Shown here in pieces: positions 51,585 to 60,200 of a stretch of DNA of 64,000 nucleotides. Every line of letters begins with the position of its first letter. Position 1 is the stretch's first letter. A model generated the notes under the pieces. It ran no database searches. It was given only the letters and a program-made list of their open reading frames with translations, and was not told where the DNA came from. Origin of the DNA: OFTM10 sp964344055 (lineage in GTDB: Bacteria; Actinomycetota; Acidimicrobiia; Acidimicrobiales; Aldehydirespiratoraceae). Made by a program: the position numbers and the translations under genes. The stretch lies in assembly GCA_964344055.1 (NCBI GenBank), contig CAYFLT010000005.1, positions 68,654 through 132,653 on the forward strand, read 5' to 3'.

Positions 51585-51860
51585 ATGGGGCGACGTGCCC
51601 ACGGCGAGTGCATCGATGATGCGGAGTACGGCCAGTACATGCGGGAGACCCAAGGTCACATCCGACATGTGCTCAGCGAGGCGAGAGAGCAGCAGGGAGT
51701 GTCGCAGCAGCGGCTCGCCCAGGTGATCGGTGTGAATCGCGAGGCGATGCGCGATCGCCTTCTCGGCCGTACCCAGACCAAGGCGGAGGAGTTGGCCGCG
51801 CTGGCCGCGTTCCTCGAGATCGAGATCTCGGAGTTCTTTCCGGTCCCGCACGCCAGTTGA
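51585..51860 (+). CDS. XRE-family helix-turn-helix regulator
   Basis: A 91-residue DNA-binding protein with a single Cro/CI-type HTH (GVSQQRLAQVIGVNREAMRD) and little else. The start is set by GGGAGGA (51572-51578), six bases upstream of ATG 51585. Two inverted repeats in its promoter suggest autoregulation. No toxin gene is next to it; the ArfB-like gene follows after three bases and may be co-transcribed. Confidence 0.87.
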   Translation: MGRRAHGECIDDAEYGQYMRETQGHIRHVLSEAREQQGVSQQRLAQVIGVNREAMRDRLLGRTQTKAEELAALAAFLEIEISEFFPVPHAS

Positions 51861-51863
51861 GCG

Positions 51864-52259
51864 GTGAGCGGAGCCTGGCGCGTTCCTGAGGACGAGGTCG
51901 AGTTCCGCTTCGTCGCATCCGGTGGCCCGGGTGGGCAACACGCCAATCGCTCCAACACCAAGGTGGAAGCCGTGTTTCGGCCCGGCGACTCGCGCACGAT
52001 GCCGGAGGGTCTGCGCCGGAGGGTGATGGACAAGCTCGGCGAATCGGTACGCGTCACTGTCGACGACGAACGCTCGCAGCATCGCAATCGTGAGATCGCG
52101 ATGCAGCGGCTTCAGGCCCGCATCGCCTCGGCCGGGCACGTGCCGAAGAACCGCCGTCCGACTCGCCCCACCCGTGGCAGCAAGAAGCGCCGGCTCGAGG
52201 CGAAGCGCCGACGGGGCGACGTCAAGCGGAACCGTCGCTCACCCCGGCTCGACGACTGA
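51864..52259 (+). CDS. arfB: ArfB-like peptidyl-tRNA hydrolase (RF1-type GGQ domain)
   Basis: A 131-residue stand-alone release-factor domain. The catalytic GGQ is in FVASGGPGGQHANRSNTKVE and the C-terminus is a basic tail (SKKRRLEAKRRRGDVKRNRR) that enters the mRNA channel of stalled ribosomes in ArfB/YaeJ. It should rescue ribosomes lacking a stop codon. The GTG is three bases after the XRE gene. Confidence 0.9.
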   Translation: MSGAWRVPEDEVEFRFVASGGPGGQHANRSNTKVEAVFRPGDSRTMPEGLRRRVMDKLGESVRVTVDDERSQHRNREIAMQRLQARIASAGHVPKNRRPTRPTRGSKKRRLEAKRRRGDVKRNRRSPRLDD

Positions 52260-52268
52260 GCGTCGGGC

Positions 52269-52562
52269 TCAGGCCCGGTGCGTGACGTAGGGCCGTCGGT
52301 GCCGGTCGACGAGTCCGAGCCGCAACAGTGCGTCCGCTGAGCGCCGCACCGTCTCGTGTCCGGTGCGGGCGAATCCGGCGATCTCCCTGGAGCTCATCGG
52401 GAGTCGCCGATCGAGAAGGGCCAGGGCGAAGGCCACTGAGCCGGTGCGTCGAGGCACCACCTGGCGTACGAATTCGAGCTCGTGGACGTGTTCCACCCAG
52501 CGGAGCATGTCGGTGGTGAGCCGGGTCTCGGCATCTCCAGGCACGGCTTCGAAGTTCGACAT
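52269..52562 (-). CDS. Small winged-helix DNA-binding protein
   Basis: A 97-residue protein. The second half (MSSREIAGFARTGHETVRRS) is a winged helix similar to the Crp-C/GntR recognition helices, and the first half is an amphipathic helix. Probable transcription regulator without ligand domain. It starts 11 bases after the stop of the upstream gene on the same strand, so the two form an operon. No precise family is recognised. Confidence 0.7.
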   Translation of the reverse strand: MSNFEAVPGDAETRLTTDMLRWVEHVHELEFVRQVVPRRTGSVAFALALLDRRLPMSSREIAGFARTGHETVRRSADALLRLGLVDRHRRPYVTHRA

Positions 52563-52573
52563 GGGTCAGCCCG

Positions 52574-53092
52574 TCATCTCGACGCGAACCGATTCACGCT
52601 GAGCACCCGACAGTCGAGGCCATCGATCGACCGGCCAGGAGCGGGGACGTTGGTGAAGACCTCCTCCTCGTGGCGTACTCCGGCCGGGACGTTGGAGACC
52701 GCGGCGAATCCATCGCCGAGGAAGTCGTCGACGGTGACCAGTTCGAACTCCACCCAGAAGTCGGATCGTTTCGACGTGGTGTTGTCGGCCGCGACCATGA
52801 CTTTCACGTGGCCCGCGAGGTCGACCCCCGACGGTTCGCATTCGACCTGGTCGAGCGCCTCGGAGCGATTGTCCTGGATCTCGTCGCCCACGGACACGAG
52901 AACGACCACGCCGAGCACGGTGCAGCCACCCAAGACCACGAAGACGCCGAGGAGGACCCACAGCCAGGCTCGCGAGCGAGGGGCTCTCGGCGGTGGCCCA
53001 ACGGGTGGAGGGGGTGGGACCGAGGACTGGGGGGGGTAGTACTTCCCGTCACTGGCCAGCCACCATCCGGGGCCCTGCGGAGCATCCGACAC
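52574..53092 (-). CDS. WWLASDGKYYPP-type membrane-anchored protein
   Basis: A 172-residue protein starting MSDAPQGPGWWLASDGKYYP, the short N-terminal motif common in Acidimicrobiia (DUF2510-like), then a proline-rich stretch, one membrane helix (LLGVFVVLGGCTVLGVVVLV) and an extracellular DUF4352-like beta domain of about 100 residues with two Cys. Function unknown; such proteins may bind envelope components or other membrane proteins. GTG 53092 is the start, inside a CACACT-GCA-AGTGTG inverted repeat (53090-53104). Confidence 0.78.
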   Translation of the reverse strand: MSDAPQGPGWWLASDGKYYPPQSSVPPPPPVGPPPRAPRSRAWLWVLLGVFVVLGGCTVLGVVVLVSVGDEIQDNRSEALDQVECEPSGVDLAGHVKVMVAADNTTSKRSDFWVEFELVTVDDFLGDGFAAVSNVPAGVRHEEEVFTNVPAPGRSIDGLDCRVLSVNRFASR

Positions 53093-53166
53093 ACTGCAAG
53101 TGTGACACGTGGGCTTCGGGAGGTGGACCTACCATCGATCACGTCACCGCTCGAAAGGGGACTGAC

Positions 53167-53463
53167 ATGTCGATCGCCTCGACGGCCGAGTTCTTCATCC
53201 ACCCGGAACGCTCCGAGGAGTTCCTCGGGATGCTGTCGCAATCGCTGCCGACCACCCGAGGCTACGACGGGTGTGAGCTGGTGGAGACCTATGTCGACCA
53301 GGACGATCCCGGACACATCTTCCTGTTCGAGCGGTGGAGCACCCGGGAGCAGTATCAGGCGTACCTCGACTGGCGGATGGCGAACGGCATGCTCGAACGG
53401 CTCGAGCCGATCGGCACCGCGCCGCCCCGGTTCACCTTCCTGGAGCCCCGCCCCGAGGTGTGA
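53167..53463 (+). CDS. Antibiotic biosynthesis monooxygenase (ABM) domain protein
   Basis: A 98-residue ferredoxin-like alpha/beta barrel protein of the ABM/YgiN-type family: TAEFFIHPERSEEFLGML, then FLFERWSTREQYQAYLDW. Members are cofactor-free monooxygenases acting on quinols or heme, or just small-molecule binders. ATG 53167 has GAAAGGGG six bases upstream. No biosynthetic cluster surrounds it, so a housekeeping oxidative role is more likely than antibiotic synthesis. Confidence 0.85.
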   Translation: MSIASTAEFFIHPERSEEFLGMLSQSLPTTRGYDGCELVETYVDQDDPGHIFLFERWSTREQYQAYLDWRMANGMLERLEPIGTAPPRFTFLEPRPEV

Positions 53464-53559
53464 CGCGCTCGGGCGAACGGCGGCCGGGCCGTGTTCAGTT
53501 GTCAAGATGCGGGTGTCGTGCGTGAGGAACCTCAGTGGCACGGGGATTGGTTCACCGAC

Positions 53560-54912
53560 TCAGCAGCGCATGGGCGGGATCGGCCGGACCGGTTCCGGGG
53601 TTCGAGATCGTGCCGAAGGTGGTTTGCTCCTCGGCCGACTTCGGGGAGCGGCGGCGTAGGTGTCGCTGCGTGCTGGGCTGCGTTTCGCGGGGGCTGACGA
53701 ACGGGAAGGGTCGGAGCGCCGGTGGGTCAAGCGGCCGACTCGCTCGGCGTCGACAGTCAGTTGCCAGCGTTCGTGGTGAATCAGGTGGTGGTGCTTCGAA
53801 CAGACGGGCACGAGGTTGTCGAGATCCGAGGCGCCGCCATGGCGCCACCAGGTGATGTGGTGGATCTCGCAGTAGTCGAACGGCACATCACAGCCCGTGA
53901 TGCAACAACTCTCGTGGACGGCACGGAGCGCGGCCCGCTGGGCCGATGTGGCGAGCCTCGACACTCGCCCGACATCGAGGGGTTGGCTCGGACCGCCCAG
54001 GACGACCGGGAGAATCCCGGCGTCGCAGGCGAGGCGGCGAGCCTCCGATGCGGGGATGGTTTCGCCACCGCCGAGCCGGGCGATTGGGCTCGCACTCAAC
54101 TGGCCGAGCAGCGTCTGGTGGTCGATCTGCACGATGATCTCGGCTCGACCGGCCGAGCCGGGCGCGGCCGCCGCGCCGGCACGCACCAGCTCGACGAGGG
54201 CGGCCGCCCGGCGCTGGTCGTTGGTCAGCACTCCCTCGGGCACGGGGAGCGCATCGCGGCCTCTTCGTTCCCGCCGCCACATCTCCTCGATCTTGGCGTG
54301 GACCGCGTTTCGGACGTACTCGGCGGAGACGGGGTCGAGCTCTCCGCTGAGCCCGACGGCCCCGCCAGGCCGCTTCGGCATGGCGAAACGATTCGACCGG
54401 CGTTGGCGCTCCAAGCGTGAATCGCCGTCGTCGTCGTCGAATTCCCTCTCGAACTCGGCCAGATGCCTGCGGGCACGGAACGGCGTGAGAGGAGCGATCT
54501 CGCCGATGAGCTCAACGAGGCGGTGGCGGAGGGCAGACCGGTGCTCGGCCGGCAGTCGGTCGGCCAGAAGGAATATCTCGTCGGCATGGGCCGTAGGCAG
54601 TTCCCCGCCCGCCACCGACTCCATGACGTCGGTGAGTTCGACTGACCAGGTGGCGCGGAGCGCGCGTCGCTTTGCCTCGCCGAACCCGACGCGAGCTTGT
54701 TGCTGGACGAGCTGGGTGATGTCGCGGGCTCCGGCGTCGACGTGGTTGCGCCCGCGTTCGACCAGCCGGAGCAGCTCGGCCTCACGAGCGTTCATCCAGT
54801 TGCGAGTCGTCTCGAGGCGCTCGAGGAGGGCGACTCGAGACGGGCCGGCCATTGCCTCTAGATCGTCGCAGAGATCGGCGATGACCGAGCTGTGGCCCTG
54901 CAGCGCTGACAT
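53560..54912 (-). CDS. DUF222/13E12-family HNH endonuclease
   Basis: A 450-residue protein of the actinobacterial 13E12 repeat family: an N-terminal DUF222 helical region (residues about 15-300) and a C-terminal HNH nuclease with CEIHHITWWRHGGASDLDNL then VPVCSKHHHLIHH, followed by a basic Ser/Arg-rich tail. Its biological role is unproven; several M. tuberculosis members are LexA-regulated. This gene has a LexA-type box inside its promoter (55011-55039). GAGGAGGAG precedes the ATG. Multi-copy families like this can recombine, but no repeats flank it here. Confidence 0.92.
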   Translation of the reverse strand: MSALQGHSSVIADLCDDLEAMAGPSRVALLERLETTRNWMNAREAELLRLVERGRNHVDAGARDITQLVQQQARVGFGEAKRRALRATWSVELTDVMESVAGGELPTAHADEIFLLADRLPAEHRSALRHRLVELIGEIAPLTPFRARRHLAEFEREFDDDDGDSRLERQRRSNRFAMPKRPGGAVGLSGELDPVSAEYVRNAVHAKIEEMWRRERRGRDALPVPEGVLTNDQRRAAALVELVRAGAAAAPGSAGRAEIIVQIDHQTLLGQLSASPIARLGGGETIPASEARRLACDAGILPVVLGGPSQPLDVGRVSRLATSAQRAALRAVHESCCITGCDVPFDYCEIHHITWWRHGGASDLDNLVPVCSKHHHLIHHERWQLTVDAERVGRLTHRRSDPSRSSAPAKRSPARSDTYAAAPRSRPRSKPPSARSRTPEPVRPIPPMRC

Positions 54913-55010
54913 CCCGACTCCTCCTCACGGCTGTGTGGCCTTCGAAAGGCAGCTGGGGAAGAGCGCTGCGAGCGTCCCTTTCTCCTCGAGGATGCGGGGA
55001 CGTGAGAATC

Positions 55011-55039
55011 ACTGTAGCGAACACATGTTCGTGTTGCAA
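55011..55039 (-). promoter_or_regulatory. SOS (LexA) box embedded in the HNH gene promoter
   Basis: On the minus strand TTGCAA (55034-55039) and TACAGT (55011-55016) are exactly 17 bases apart, a near-consensus promoter. The spacer holds CGAACATGTGTTCG (55018-55031), a perfect palindrome fitting the actinobacterial LexA consensus CGAAC-N4-GTTCG. LexA binding there would block polymerase. The predicted leader is about 90 bases. Confidence 0.8.
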
Positions 55040-55130
55040 GGGTCTGGACGAAGAAATCTCAGAAACCCGAGAGTCGCCCCACCCACAGGGTTCCTGGTGA
55101 AGGGTCGGGCGGGCGTGGGACCATCCCTAC

Positions 55131-55631
55131 GTGCTGATTCGTTCGTACGAAGTCGGGGACCTCGACCAATGTCGCGCCCTCAACGAGGAGCTGGTGGTAC
55201 ATCACCGCCGGATCTACGACGCCCCCCACATAGGTGGAGACGAGCCCGGGCTCGGCTTCGACGAGTACCTCGCCCGGCCCGACCGGATTGCCACCTGGGT
55301 CGCGATCGACAACGGTGGGATCGTCGGCCTGACCGGCCTCTTGTGGCACGACGACACCCACTCGGCCGAGGTAGAGCCAGTCATCGTCACCGAGGGCCGG
55401 CGTGGACAGGGGATCGGCCGTCGCCTCATGGAGCACGCGATCGAGGAGGCCCGCACGCGGGGCGCAGAGGAGGTCAACATCCGGCCGGTGGCCCGCAACG
55501 CCTCTGCAATCCGAGCCTTTCACGAACTCGGCTTCCGCACACTGGGCCATCTCGACCTCTTCTTGCGATTCGACGACCGCGCGGATTGGCGAGACGGCAT
55601 CGAGGTGCATGGCCGCGATTTCCGGCACTGA
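55131..55631 (+). CDS. GNAT family N-acetyltransferase
   Basis: A 166-residue acetyltransferase with the acetyl-CoA motif VTEGRRGQGIGRRLMEHAIE, followed by NASAIRAFHELGF typical of the RimI-like group. Acceptor unknown. The GTG start has GACCAT six bases upstream and no ribosome site. It is convergent with the phosphotransferase gene, 26 bases apart. Confidence 0.88.
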   Translation: MLIRSYEVGDLDQCRALNEELVVHHRRIYDAPHIGGDEPGLGFDEYLARPDRIATWVAIDNGGIVGLTGLLWHDDTHSAEVEPVIVTEGRRGQGIGRRLMEHAIEEARTRGAEEVNIRPVARNASAIRAFHELGFRTLGHLDLFLRFDDRADWRDGIEVHGRDFRH

Positions 55632-55657
55632 TCGGACGACGAGGCCTCGGTCTCGTG

Positions 55658-56563
55658 TCAGGCCTCACGGAGTTCGCGCGCCGCTCGTTCGAGAACGGCC
55701 GTGGTGATGGCGCGGTAGTGCTCGAGCTCGTCGAGTGGAAGCCCCCATCGGTCCATGGCGGACAGAGTCCAGGCCGCGATGCAGGCATCCCACAGTGGGA
55801 GCGGGCGGAGGAGAAGATCGTCGTCTCGGAGCTCCAGGTATCGGGCCGTGAACCGCTCCATGGCCTCGCGGTCGTACCGGCACTCGATCTCGAGTCGGGC
55901 CACTGCCAGGTCCGACAGCGGATCACCCCGGCGGGCATCCTCCCAGTCCAGCACCGCCTCCAACGTCCCTCCGATCCAGAGGAGGTTGCCCGGCCAGAAG
56001 TCGCCGTGCAGGAGTGCGCTGTCGTTCGGCGTCCACGTGGAGGCTCGTGAGTCGAGCGCAGTCCGAACCTCGTCACCGACAGGACCGTCCGGCAAGTACT
56101 CCCGGTAGCGGGACGGGTCCGGACGGAGCTCGAGCCCCGCGATCGCGAGCTTCCCCGGATCGAGCGCATGGAGGCGGACCATGAACGCAGCCATCTGCTC
56201 GACGGCCGAAGGAACCTCTGATGGCGATACGTGGTCGGATCCTTCGATCCACTCCATCACGATGAACGGCGGATCCACGGTGTCGGAGTGGTCGGCCAGG
56301 AACGGTTCGGGAACGGGAAAGCCCTCGTCGCGAAGGACCCGGAGGACGTGGTACTCCTTGGCAGTTCGTGTCCGGCAGTCAGCGGCGCTGCCCGAGGTGT
56401 GCTCACGAACGACAACCCGCCGAGCGCCGGCCCCACTCCCTCCCTGGATGTCGACCGCGGTCACGGTCGCGGAGACTCCACCGGTCAGGGATTCGGTGGC
56501 GGTGATGACGGCACCTGGCTCCAACCGATCGACAGCTCGCCGGACGCCAGAGCTCGGATGCAT
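55658..56563 (-). CDS. Aminoglycoside phosphotransferase (APH) family kinase
   Basis: A 301-residue APH/choline-kinase-fold protein. The catalytic loop is LLHGDFWPGNLLW (HGDxxxxN) and the metal-binding motif is VLDWEDARRGDP. Chromosomal members mostly phosphorylate housekeeping metabolites or act on acyl-CoA-linked substrates; resistance cannot be inferred. It is divergent from the metalloprotease gene. Confidence 0.88.
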   Translation of the reverse strand: MHPSSGVRRAVDRLEPGAVITATESLTGGVSATVTAVDIQGGSGAGARRVVVREHTSGSAADCRTRTAKEYHVLRVLRDEGFPVPEPFLADHSDTVDPPFIVMEWIEGSDHVSPSEVPSAVEQMAAFMVRLHALDPGKLAIAGLELRPDPSRYREYLPDGPVGDEVRTALDSRASTWTPNDSALLHGDFWPGNLLWIGGTLEAVLDWEDARRGDPLSDLAVARLEIECRYDREAMERFTARYLELRDDDLLLRPLPLWDACIAAWTLSAMDRWGLPLDELEHYRAITTAVLERAARELREA

Positions 56564-56620
56564 CGGTTCGAGGCTATTGGTCTCGGTGGCTCGAGGAGCG
56601 GGACGGCAACCTCGCGGGGC

Positions 56621-56642
56621 GGCCCTTTGCTGGCCCTTTGCT
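56621..56642. repeat. Tandem 11-bp direct repeat
   Basis: GGCCCTTTGCT occurs twice head-to-tail in the 124-base region between the divergent phosphotransferase and metalloprotease genes. It could be a slippage product or a tandem regulator site. Confidence 0.5.
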
Positions 56643-56687
56643 CACCCTTCGTAGTGTCCGCCGGGACCGGGGACAAGGGGGACCGCC

Positions 56688-58212
56688 GTGTTGAGCCGCA
56701 TTCGGGAAGTGCTGACCGTTTCACGACTGTTCGGGGCGGCGATCGTCCTCGGCGCGGGCGTGGCCGCACTGGCGTTCCTCCAATCCGGCGAGGATGACCC
56801 GTGGGCGCAGAGCCCGTGGGTGGATCGCCCAGAAGTGGAGACCTCGCCACTGGTGGTGGTGCTGTGCCATGGCGCCAACCAGACCTGGCCGGTCAATCTC
56901 GGCTCGTCCTACTTCGAAGCACAGTTCACCGAGACGAGTGGTTCCAGGACGGTGGCCGACTACTGGCGCGACATCTCGCACGGCCGGTTCTCGATCGAGG
57001 GCAGTGTCGTGGTCGACGTCCAGCTCGACGTTCCTCGAGACGACATCGGCGATCGTGACGACGACGACTGGGGGCAGTGCCGCGACGGGCTCAACGAGCA
57101 GTACGACATCGATTGGGATCGCTACTCCGGACCCGTCGTGATCAAGCCGCAGACCCTCGGCCGCACCATCGACGACATCGATCAGAACGACACCGAGATT
57201 CGGGTTCGGACGGTCCGCCACAGCGTCGCAGCGGACTGGCCGTCACCTCCCTTCACCGCGGTGCTGACCACCACCGGTTCCCTCTGGCCCAGTGGAAACA
57301 CCGTGTTCGAGAACGTACAGGTGACCGCAGTCTCGATCGACAGTGACGACACCCTCACCTTCACGGTGGAACGAGGCCACACTGGGGGTTACAAGGACAG
57401 GGCGTCGACACCTACTGCGTTCGCGGCCGACACCCAGATCCGAGACGTGTCCGAGATCGTCGGATCCCCGGGGATGCTCAGCATCTCGGCCCACGTGGCT
57501 CCCAGCGTCATCAATCACGAGCTCGGGCACTTCTTCGGCTGGCCACACTCACGCAAGCTGTCGACTGCCACCAGGGACTACCGGGACTGCTTCGACATCA
57601 TGAGTGCGATGAACTGCCAGAGCTCCCACTACTTCGAAATGTCGACGGACTACGCGGGTTGGGACGCCGAGCTGGCGCACGGTCTCGGTATGACCTCGAT
57701 CTATCTCGACCGCCGGGATTGGATCGACGGTGATGAGCGGGACACCTTCTCGTGTGGGGCGTCCACCTTTCAGCTGCAGGCTCTGGGCACACCGGGGTCG
57801 GGCCTGTACCAACTGCGGGTGCCGGTGACCACGGCGATCTCCGACGGGGTCAGAAGCGAGTACCTGACGGTCGAGCTTCGGTCCCGGCTGTTCGCCTGGG
57901 ATCGGGGGATTCCCTCCGACGCCGTCGTGTTGCATCTGCGCGGTGACGACGGTCTCGCCTACCTGGTCGACGACGGGGCTGCCGGTGGGACGAGCGGCAT
58001 GGCGGTGGGGGACCGCTACGAGACCGCGGGCTGGATCGTGGCAGTCGATGAGATCGACACCGGCGAAGGGACCGCCGAGGTCACCATCGTCGCCCCGGAG
58101 CTCTTGGCCGAATGCCGTCTCGGGAGCGGTTCTCCGACGCCGACCACGACCACTGAGCCGCCCACCACGACGACTCCAATCGAAACGACGACCTCCACCA
58201 CGACGACCACCG
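56688..58212 (+). CDS. Secreted zinc metallopeptidase (M6/gametolysin-like), C-terminus lost in a gap
   Basis: At least 508 residues. One N-terminal membrane/signal segment (LFGAAIVLGAGVAALAFL), a catalytic domain with ADYWRDISHGRFSIEGSV and the zinc site HELGHFFGWPH (His277, Glu278, His281, His287), then a beta domain and a Thr/Pro linker (TTTTEPPTTTTPIETTTST) running into an N gap. Similar layout to M6 immune-inhibitor-A-type and gametolysin-type proteases that work outside the cell. GTG 56688 is preceded by AAGGGGGA. The domain after the gap may belong to it. Confidence 0.85.
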
Positions 58213-58310
58213 NNNNNNNNNNNNNNNNNNNNNNNNNNNNNNNNNNNNNNNNNNNNNNNNNNNNNNNNNNNNNNNNNNNNNNNNNNNNNNNNNNNNNNNN
58301 NNNNNNNNNN
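58213..58310. other. Assembly gap (98 N) after a Thr-rich linker
   Basis: The gap begins inside an ACC/ACG repeat, a likely cause of assembly failure. The frames on the two sides differ if the gap length is taken literally, so the size is only an estimate. Confidence 0.97.
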
Positions 58311-58726
58311 CGGGCGCGACCGGCGGGGAGATGCAGCACGGAGGCGGTCCATACACGATGACGATCGGCGAGGACGGCGTCTACACCGCGCTGCGCAACG
58401 GCTGGGCCTTCCGCTTCGCGAGCCCTGAAGGCAATCTGGAAGTGATCTTCGACTCCGACGAAGCCGGCAATCTGACCTGGGATGACGCAGGGAATGTGGC
58501 CTTCGTCGAGACCGACACGACGTCGTTTACCGACGTGACCGTGAAGATCGAGGCGAGAGGCATCGTCCAGACCTTCCCGATGTCAGCCCTGCCGGCGCCG
58601 ATCCTCGCGCAAGTGCCCGCGCCGGAGCTGATGTCGGGAACGGGCACCTACACCTGTGAGGGTGACTGGCTCCAGCTCGTCTCTGACGACAGCGGCGTTC
58701 CCGCCAACTGGACCCGCACCGGCTGA
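58311..58726 (+). CDS. Secreted beta-domain protein, 5-prime end lost in gap
   Basis: The visible 137 codons form a small lipocalin-like beta domain ending in GTGTYTCEGDWLQLVSDDSG and PANWTRTG, a C-terminal pattern seen in actinobacterial lipoproteins. It is either the last domain of the metallopeptidase, joined by the Thr/Pro linker, or a separate lipoprotein whose start is in the gap. An ATG at 58331 is in frame but has no ribosome site and cuts into the fold. Confidence 0.6.
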
Positions 58727-58756
58727 CGGCGCCGGTGTCGGCCGGGTCGGGTCGGG

Positions 58757-59581
58757 TCAACCCTCGGCGTGGATCCTGGGTCGGCGGCACACGAATACTC
58801 CCGTTCGAGTTCGGATCGTGAGCGTGGCTCCGGAGAATCGCCGCTGCAGTGCCTCTCGGAACGCGGCGGCTTGTACCTCGGTCGCGTCTTCACCGGGTGG
58901 GAACGAACGACCGTATGCAACCGCAGCATCGAGGTCGGTGACTGCAAGGTCGTTGTCGTAGGCATGCCAGCTGATCGACGCGAACGCCTGGCGCAAGCGA
59001 TGCTCGCCCGAATCGATTCCGAAGACCTCGTAAAGGCGCTCCTGGTGATCGCCGAAGGCCTCCGAGATCGCGTCGCTCATCTCTCGCATGTGTCCGTACC
59101 CGTTCGTCGACGCGAGCAGGACGCCCTCGGCGCGGAGCACTCGGGCCAGCTCGCCGACGGCCAGATCGGGATCGGGGACGTGATAGAGCATGTGGTTCGC
59201 GACCACGACGTCGAACGACGCATCGTCGAACGGTAGGTCCTGGACGTCGCACTCGCGGCCGACGACCGACTCGTACCCCTCAGAACGGGCCAGATCGGTT
59301 GCCGCCCGCACCATTCCGGGCGAGAGATCGGTGAGAGTCAGAGCCGCCGATCTAGGGGTCACCTGGTTGGTCCAGAATCGTCCGGTTCCCGTCCCCACCT
59401 CGAGCACCTCAACGGCGCCGTTCCAATCCACGAGCTCGGCCTCGAACTCCGGGAACGGTTGATCCGCCGACGAGAACCTCTGATGAAGTGACGTTCGGGC
59501 ATCGAGACGAGTGGTGTCGCCGTACTGCTGGTCCCGGAGGTAGCGCTGGTCTCCACCGGCAAAGGAAGTGCGGGAGTTCAC
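58757..59581 (-). CDS. Class I SAM-dependent methyltransferase
   Basis: A 274-residue methyltransferase of the type 11 group. SAM motif I is VLEVGTGTGRFW, motif II region LTDLSPGMVRAA, and DLPFDDASFDVVVANHMLYH is the typical post-motif. Substrate unknown. GTG 59581 is used because it begins the conserved N-terminal region QRYLRDQQYGDTTRLDART; the frame remains open further upstream into non-conserved sequence. It is divergent from the P-loop kinase gene. Confidence 0.87.
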   Translation of the reverse strand: MNSRTSFAGGDQRYLRDQQYGDTTRLDARTSLHQRFSSADQPFPEFEAELVDWNGAVEVLEVGTGTGRFWTNQVTPRSAALTLTDLSPGMVRAATDLARSEGYESVVGRECDVQDLPFDDASFDVVVANHMLYHVPDPDLAVGELARVLRAEGVLLASTNGYGHMREMSDAISEAFGDHQERLYEVFGIDSGEHRLRQAFASISWHAYDNDLAVTDLDAAVAYGRSFPPGEDATEVQAAAFREALQRRFSGATLTIRTRTGVFVCRRPRIHAEG

Positions 59582-59690
59582 GCCGCACAGGATGCCACGG
59601 CATCCCGCTCCTGTTGCGACGCCTTGGGTCAGCGCTCGGCCTTGCAGGAAACGGCACCGCCGCGGGGATCGTGTAGGGGACAATGGCGCC

Positions 59691-60200
59691 ATGAGTTCCG
59701 AGGGGAGCGCGGGGGCACGGCCTCGGCTCGTGGTGATCACGGGATTGCCCGGGAGCGGCAAGAGCACCCTCGCCCGCAGGCTCGCCCCGGAACTGTCGGC
59801 GGTGCGGATGTGCCCGGACGACTGGATGATGGCGTCGGGTGTGGATCTCTGGGACGAACAGGCCCGGGCACGGATCGAAGCCTTCCAGCTCGAGCTCACG
59901 CTCGAACTCCTCCGGAAAGGCGTGAACGTCATCGTCGAGTGGGGCGTCTGGACTCGGGCAGAACGAGATGCGCTCCGAGACGCGGCCGTCGCCGTCGGGG
60001 CCGACCCCGAGCTTCGCTACACGACTGCGCCTGTCGAGGAGTTGTGGCGTCGGATCGTGCAGCGCGATCTCGAAGGACAGTGGACTTCCCGCTCCATCGA
60101 GCGTGACGAACTCGACGAATGGATGACGCGCTTCGAGCCGCCGACCGAAGACGAGTACTTCTCCTATCGCCCGTCGCCACAGGGCGACACCGAGGCCTGA
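59691..60200 (+). CDS. P-loop ATPase/kinase (zeta-toxin/gluconokinase-like fold)
   Basis: A 169-residue AAA_33-type kinase. Walker A is ITGLPGSGKSTLARRLA, followed by CPDDWMMASGVDLWD and a helical lid with REAR/RERDA-like Arg residues. Such proteins phosphorylate small metabolites or nucleotides; a zeta-toxin role is not supported because no antitoxin gene is adjacent. ATG 59691 has GACAAT six bases upstream, a leaderless-type start. Confidence 0.85.
   Translation: MSSEGSAGARPRLVVITGLPGSGKSTLARRLAPELSAVRMCPDDWMMASGVDLWDEQARARIEAFQLELTLELLRKGVNVIVEWGVWTRAERDALRDAAVAVGADPELRYTTAPVEELWRRIVQRDLEGQWTSRSIERDELDEWMTRFEPPTEDEYFSYRPSPQGDTEA

Noticed and set aside
53560..54912. Homing endonuclease or mobile element
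   Set aside because: The DUF222 domain places it in the 13E12 family; no flanking repeats, intron or integrase were seen.
55658..56563. Aminoglycoside resistance gene
   Set aside because: Only general APH-fold motifs are present, and chromosomal members usually have metabolic roles.
56560..56600. Possible tRNA (GGTTCGAGG T-loop-like)
   Set aside because: No acceptor, D or anticodon arms can be folded around it.
59691..60200. Zeta toxin of a toxin-antitoxin pair
   Set aside because: Only the P-loop kinase fold is shared. There is no small antitoxin gene next to it and the neighbours are unrelated.
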